The notes beneath the pieces are model-generated. The model did no database searches. It was not told the origin of the DNA and saw only the letters and a list, made by a program, of their open reading frames with translations. 64,000 nt of DNA. Origin: Lactifluus volemus. Taxonomy: Eukaryota > Basidiomycota > Agaricomycetes > Russulales > Russulaceae. Below are positions 60,239-64,000 of the stretch, piece after piece; within the stretch, counting starts at the first letter, position 1, and the number at the start of each line of letters is the position of its first letter. Made by a program: the position numbers and the translations under genes. Location of the stretch: positions 46,423 to 110,422 of the forward strand of contig WTXI01000120.1 in assembly GCA_022376515.1 (NCBI GenBank). The letters are read 5' to 3'.

Positions 60239-61035
60239 ATGATACTTGTGCGTGCCTTCCAGCAGCAGCATGCTCCAAAACAGTCTAGTGTAGCCAATGC
60301 ACCCAAAAAGCGTGTATCGGAGGAGCGAACCGTTACCCATCCAGATCTGGCTTCAGAGCGAATACTCCGTGCCCAGCGGCGAAGTGAAAGGAGGCAGCAA
60401 TGGCGAAGTGAAAAAAGGCGCCGACAGCGAAAAGAAACGCAGCTGCGGAAAGAAGAGAAGCGCCGGCGTAACAACGAACAACGACTAGAGGGACAGCGGC
60501 GAGAGTTTGAACGCAAATGTGATGCTCGAAGGAAGGCGGAAAAAGGGACTGCTGGCGCTCGCACCCAAAGTCAAGTGAGGGAGAGGGAGAATTCGGAGGA
60601 GGACAATCATGATCAGCGGTGCAAGGATGAGGCACCACGGGTCCATGATCGACAGCAGACATCTAGGCGCACGAAGACCACGATGGGTGGTCGGCAGGAA
60701 GCTACTGAGACTAGCGCGGCGCACCAGGAGCATGACCCTCAGACTGGCAAAACTAGTCGCCCTACAACGATAAACGAAGGATTCCATTTGATGTCACATG
60801 TATGTGTTCCCGTCTACGTTGGCACAAAGAAACCGTATTGATCGGATCGTGGACATCCACGCTTTAGCCAATCTCAGCGTCGTCCTTTGCGCCACCTTCC
60901 CCAACCATCACGCCTCAGTTTGGGTATGGCGATTCCTGCGGCGTGTGTGAAGACTACCAGACAAGCATGGAAGCAAACTACCTCTTCGATCCCCTTTACG
61001 ATCGGCGCCTGGCGTCATCTCTCTGCCACTTGTAG
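60239..61035 (+). CDS. Hypothetical Arg/Glu-rich coiled-coil protein
   Basis: Two exons (60239-60799 and 60868-61035) joined by a 68-nt GT-AG intron (GTATGTG to CTTTAG) in phase 0 give 242 residues. Residues 40-110 are an extremely charged Arg/Lys/Glu/Gln segment (LRAQRRSERRQQWRSEKRRR and on), expected to be a long single helix or coiled coil. The second exon, SFAPPSPTITPQFGYGDSCG and VCEDYQTSMEANYLFDPLYD, is more protein-like and carries two nearby cysteines. I recognise no family. A +1 frame directly after its stop encodes LFEPSLERSVNPGAVIPRV and an RG-rich tail (61068-61265), so the stop may reflect a one-base frameshift in a longer gene. Confidence 0.45.
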
Positions 61036-61265
61036 AAAGCGCACAGACCCGAGAAGATGCTACAGATGTGCTCTTCGAGCCGTCTCTCGAGCGATCAGTG
61101 AACCCTGGCGCCGTTATCCCAAGAGTGAAAATTTATCGCGCTCCCACAGTCTATTACTCCCGGAATGGCGGCATATATAGAAACATACGTGAACCCCATA
61201 GAGGTCGCGGGCCAGGGAGAGGCTCTCGTTGGCGCGGAAGAGGCGGTCGAGGTCCTCGGATGAAA
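61036..61265 (+). other. RG-rich open stretch in another frame downstream of the coiled-coil gene
   Basis: The frame continues from PLVESAQTREDATDVLFEPS to APTVYYSRNGGIYRNIREPH and then an Arg/Gly run (RGRGPGRGSRWRGRGGRGPR). It has no start codon of its own near the beginning of similarity. RG-rich tails often bind RNA. It may be the true C-terminus of the preceding gene if the window carries a frameshift. Confidence 0.35.
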
Positions 61266-63750
61266 TGTCGTAGGGTTAATAATCAGATGGCCACCCGTCT
61301 CATCTTGAAATGCAGCCCTTTCTATCACCTCGCTGTCGGATGGCTCTATACCCTCAAACATCATGTCGACGTTTGGTTTATGATCACTCAGCAACCATAA
61401 TCTCCTCACGATTTCTAACCCCGCGCCGCGTTAATGTCATGTCGCCGTCGCTATCTCTAATCGATCTTACAATCATGCATATTTCATTCGCTCATATTCC
61501 ACATGCTTCTCTAGTACTAGTCCAAAACTTCTACTGAGCTTGCTTCGCAGATTCTATGTCACGATTGTACCGAGGGGTAACTGTATTCACGTGAACCCTT
61601 TGATACCTTACGTACGTATCGGTACTGGACCAATTCGCTTTCATAGCGTTTACGAAAACGTAGCAATGTGAATGTAAACAACGTACATCTCAACCAACTA
61701 ACTCAGGAATGCCCCGCACTAGCGCCCAACCATTAGTCGGGCCGGAGGCGTAACTTGGGCGGTCATGAAAACCCGGCCTCCGCTGTTTCATGCAATGAGC
61801 AGTGGCTTGCGGTTGGCCGCCGCATATGACCTTTTTGCGCGAGACATGGCCCAATTGGTAGTTGTGACACGGTCATTTCGCAGGACTGTCGGGGTTGGTG
61901 ATCCTCTGACCTAGGAATGTTCGTTTAGCGCTTAGACCATACTCCGCCATCATCGGGATAAACTAGTCTCGCTGGTCCCCGTGATTTCCGAGTTTATGTT
62001 CTTATGACAACGGTGGACAGCAGAGGGCTTCGCAGTCTCTCCGCAACTCGTTCCCCAAAAAAAGTTCCTCATGGGCCAAGACGCCCGCCCCGCCGTGATG
62101 CATTCCCATGAGGCAATGCTTCTTCCCTCTACCGTCTCATTCTCAGATTAACGACGTGGTAATTCAGGCTTCCGGTGGACTCGGAGAATAGGGTAGAGGG
62201 ATGTGACTCCGGGCGCCTGCAATCCTCCTAAGCTGCCACTCGGGGCCAAATACGCAGATTCGCCTTCCCTTTTTGAAAAAAAGTACCCATCGTCAAAACC
62301 TTTGGGCAATTATACCTGTACTGTACGTGGCTGGCTTTGGCCCTGGTCCATTGTTACTGTACAGTATGGCAGCGCAATAACCTCAGCACCGCCATGGCCG
62401 GGATCGATCATGATCTTTAGCTCCGCTGCTTCTTTTTCTCGAGAAGCAAACCTTGTCCCTGCGTCCTCCGCAACTTTCGATTTGAGGCAATCATGCGATG
62501 CTCCCATGTGGAGAGATTAGACACTCGAGACTAGGCGTCTACATTAAACGGTATCTAAAATTTCTTTCCCTAGGGTGTGAATCGCACACCCGTCGACCAC
62601 GGAGGTTTGCTCGGCGTGCGTGCAATCCTTTGTCTTTTCCTATTTCCCTTGACATACTGGGGGTTCGGGTTTGGTGACTGGGCGCCAAGAAGTCATTGTC
62701 ACCATAGGATCATGATGTATGACAACGCCATACTGTCACCATCCATGGACCAGTTTCACGCATCGCATGGTGATTTCATCTAACTCGAGAGGGTTTGATG
62801 TCGATGTTTATCTAAAACTAGTTCATGTCACGCTCGGGCTCCGCGCCCGAACGTCCGAACAGTCACGGCGTTCATACTGACTACCAGTGACCAGTCCTTT
62901 TGTCGCAAGTATTTGACGTACTGGGAACTGGTGTCCCTGGCAAGGTTATTGACTCGAATCGTATTGACACATAGGAACGATTATGGTTATTAGTTGACGT
63001 ACAGGAACCTTATTCAGGCAGACAGTGGCCTACCTTCCTCCACCCACTTGCACGAATCGATGCAGCGAGTGGCGCCCGATTACTGTAATCTAACTTTGTC
63101 GGCCTGTGCCGGCGGTATATGGACATCTAGAACCAGCTAAAAGATCTATTGGGGAACTTCTCGGCGGAGAAGAAGAACGGTGGCACCAGTTCGTCTATCT
63201 ATCTATCCATTGTCCCCAATTCCTATCCTCGTACTGTATGGCATCATGCTCACACTACCAGTCCGAGTCCGGCATGTCCGGAATCCATCGCATTGGTTTC
63301 AATATCCCTTCCTTCATCTATCGCCGGTCTCTGTCTCTCTGTCTCTTTGTTCCGTTCAGCGTTCAGCGTGCATGCCTCTGTGCGCCGTGCGTGCGTGCCA
63401 TTCGCCGCAGTGACTCTGGCAGACCCCGGAGGCTCTCTCATGCCGCGGGCAAATCCTCTCTCTTGCTGTACTGTGACAAAGCGGCGCCGTACCACACACT
63501 TTATCCCAATTCCTTCGTCTTCTATTCCTTTTTTAGCCTTCTCGGTACCTCCGCCCCGTGGAATAGCCCCACACCCCAGGCGAGATGGCGTCGGATATGA
63601 GATGTGTGACTCTGGGATGACTCCTTTCCTGGGTCTCCCCTTCCCAAGGCATTTGTGGCTGCGTGTTGCCTGCTTACTGCATGCGGTAGGACGGGGGGGC
63701 GATGGTGCGGATTCCAACTTGATTGAACCGTGCCAAGGTCTCGCGGTGCA
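61266..63750. other. Gene-poor stretch
   Basis: About 2.5 kb without a protein-like frame. A segment at 61843-61915 begins like a tRNA D-arm but lacks a T-arm, so it is not called. No repeat or transposase was recognised. Confidence 0.55.
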
Positions 63751-63758
63751 TATAAGTA
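63751..63758 (+). promoter_or_regulatory. TATA box of the gene at the right edge
   Basis: TATAAGTA, followed by about 150 bp of pyrimidine-rich leader up to ATG 63928. This is the arrangement of a strongly expressed basidiomycete gene. Confidence 0.6.
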
Positions 63759-63927
63759 CCCCTCTGCTTTGCTATCTCATTCTGATCCTGTGTGACCTTG
63801 GCCAACCCCCATCCGGTCACTCCCTACACCACTCCTTTCCTCTCATTGCTTTCCGTAATACATTCCTTTCGCTGCTACCCTTCTGTATCCCCACATCTGT
63901 CTGGACAGTGCGAGTGAAGAGCGAAAG

Positions 63928-64000
63928 ATGCGCTCGCCCGACCCGATGCTGCCATCCATTACATTTGTTCTCTCCCAGGCGCAGTCCGCAGTCGAGTCGC
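63928..64000 (+). CDS. 5' end of an unidentified gene, cut by the window
   Basis: ATG 63928 opens a frame (MRSPDPMLPS, ITFVLSQAQSAVES) that is uninterrupted to the last base. The TATA box and CT-rich leader upstream support a real start. Twenty-four residues are too few to name a family; it is not an obvious secretion signal. Confidence 0.5.
   Translation, partial: MRSPDPMLPSITFVLSQAQSAVES

Noticed and set aside
61843..61915. tRNA-like start (ATGGCCCAATTGGTAG)
   Set aside because: No T-arm with TTCRANY, no matching acceptor stem and no plausible anticodon arm.

Overview
The window reads as nuclear DNA of a filamentous basidiomycete, most likely an Agaricomycete. Genes are dense and intron-rich (introns mostly 44-97 nt, nearly all GT-AG). 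The gene content is fungal: Hog1 MAP kinase, an RFTS/BAH DNA methyltransferase, MCR1, BST1/PGAP1, UBP2 and EXO84. There is no prokaryotic gene organisation, CRISPR array, phage or intact transposon. The species is not identified. Coding models were assembled by hand by joining exons in frame at splice signals; where exons are listed, the summed length is a whole number of codons.

Layout. 1-110: relic of 3-methylcrotonyl-CoA carboxylase alpha (MCCA). 421-637: a 75-bp direct repeat. 727-3072 (+): NOG2 ribosome-biogenesis GTPase. 3828-5494 (+): enolase. 6649-7819 (-): mitochondrial NADH-cytochrome b5 reductase. 7974-8619 (-): Ypd1-like HPt protein lacking the phospho-accepting histidine. 8620-12773: gene-poor. 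12774-14618 (+): Hog1 MAP kinase. 16380-18018 (+): pepsin-like aspartic protease, followed by a relic of a relative. 19027-23937 (-): DNMT1-type cytosine methyltransferase. 24101-35822: a duplicated block, described below. 33757-36753 (-): intact MCCA. 36892-38932 (+): C2-domain membrane protein. 40272-41619 (+): seven-pass membrane protein. 43268-43460 (-): U2 snRNA. 43690-46898 (-): GPI inositol-deacylase. 47750-52777 (+): UBP2 deubiquitinase. 55046-56547 (-): DUS2 and 56624-59598 (+): EXO84, head to head. 60239-61035 (+): basic coiled-coil protein. 63928 onward (+): start of a gene cut by the window edge.

Most genes are conserved housekeeping functions. The accessory part is 16-36 kb. There a copy of the 5' end of the methyltransferase gene, a protease-like gene and an MCCA gene form a unit of about 5.5 kb present twice in direct orientation (24612-30170 and 30366-35822). 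MCCA is intact in one unit and a pseudogene in the other. Both protease-like genes are complete 421-residue reading frames in which the second catalytic aspartate is serine. A scrap of a protease 5' end, in the opposite orientation, lies at the junction.

The most interesting signals are: (1) the histidine-less HPt protein beside Hog1, both members of one stress pathway; (2) a pair of intact but apparently inactive aspartic-protease homologues carried in the duplication; (3) an enolase gene whose first two introns appear to use GA-AG and GC-AG ends.
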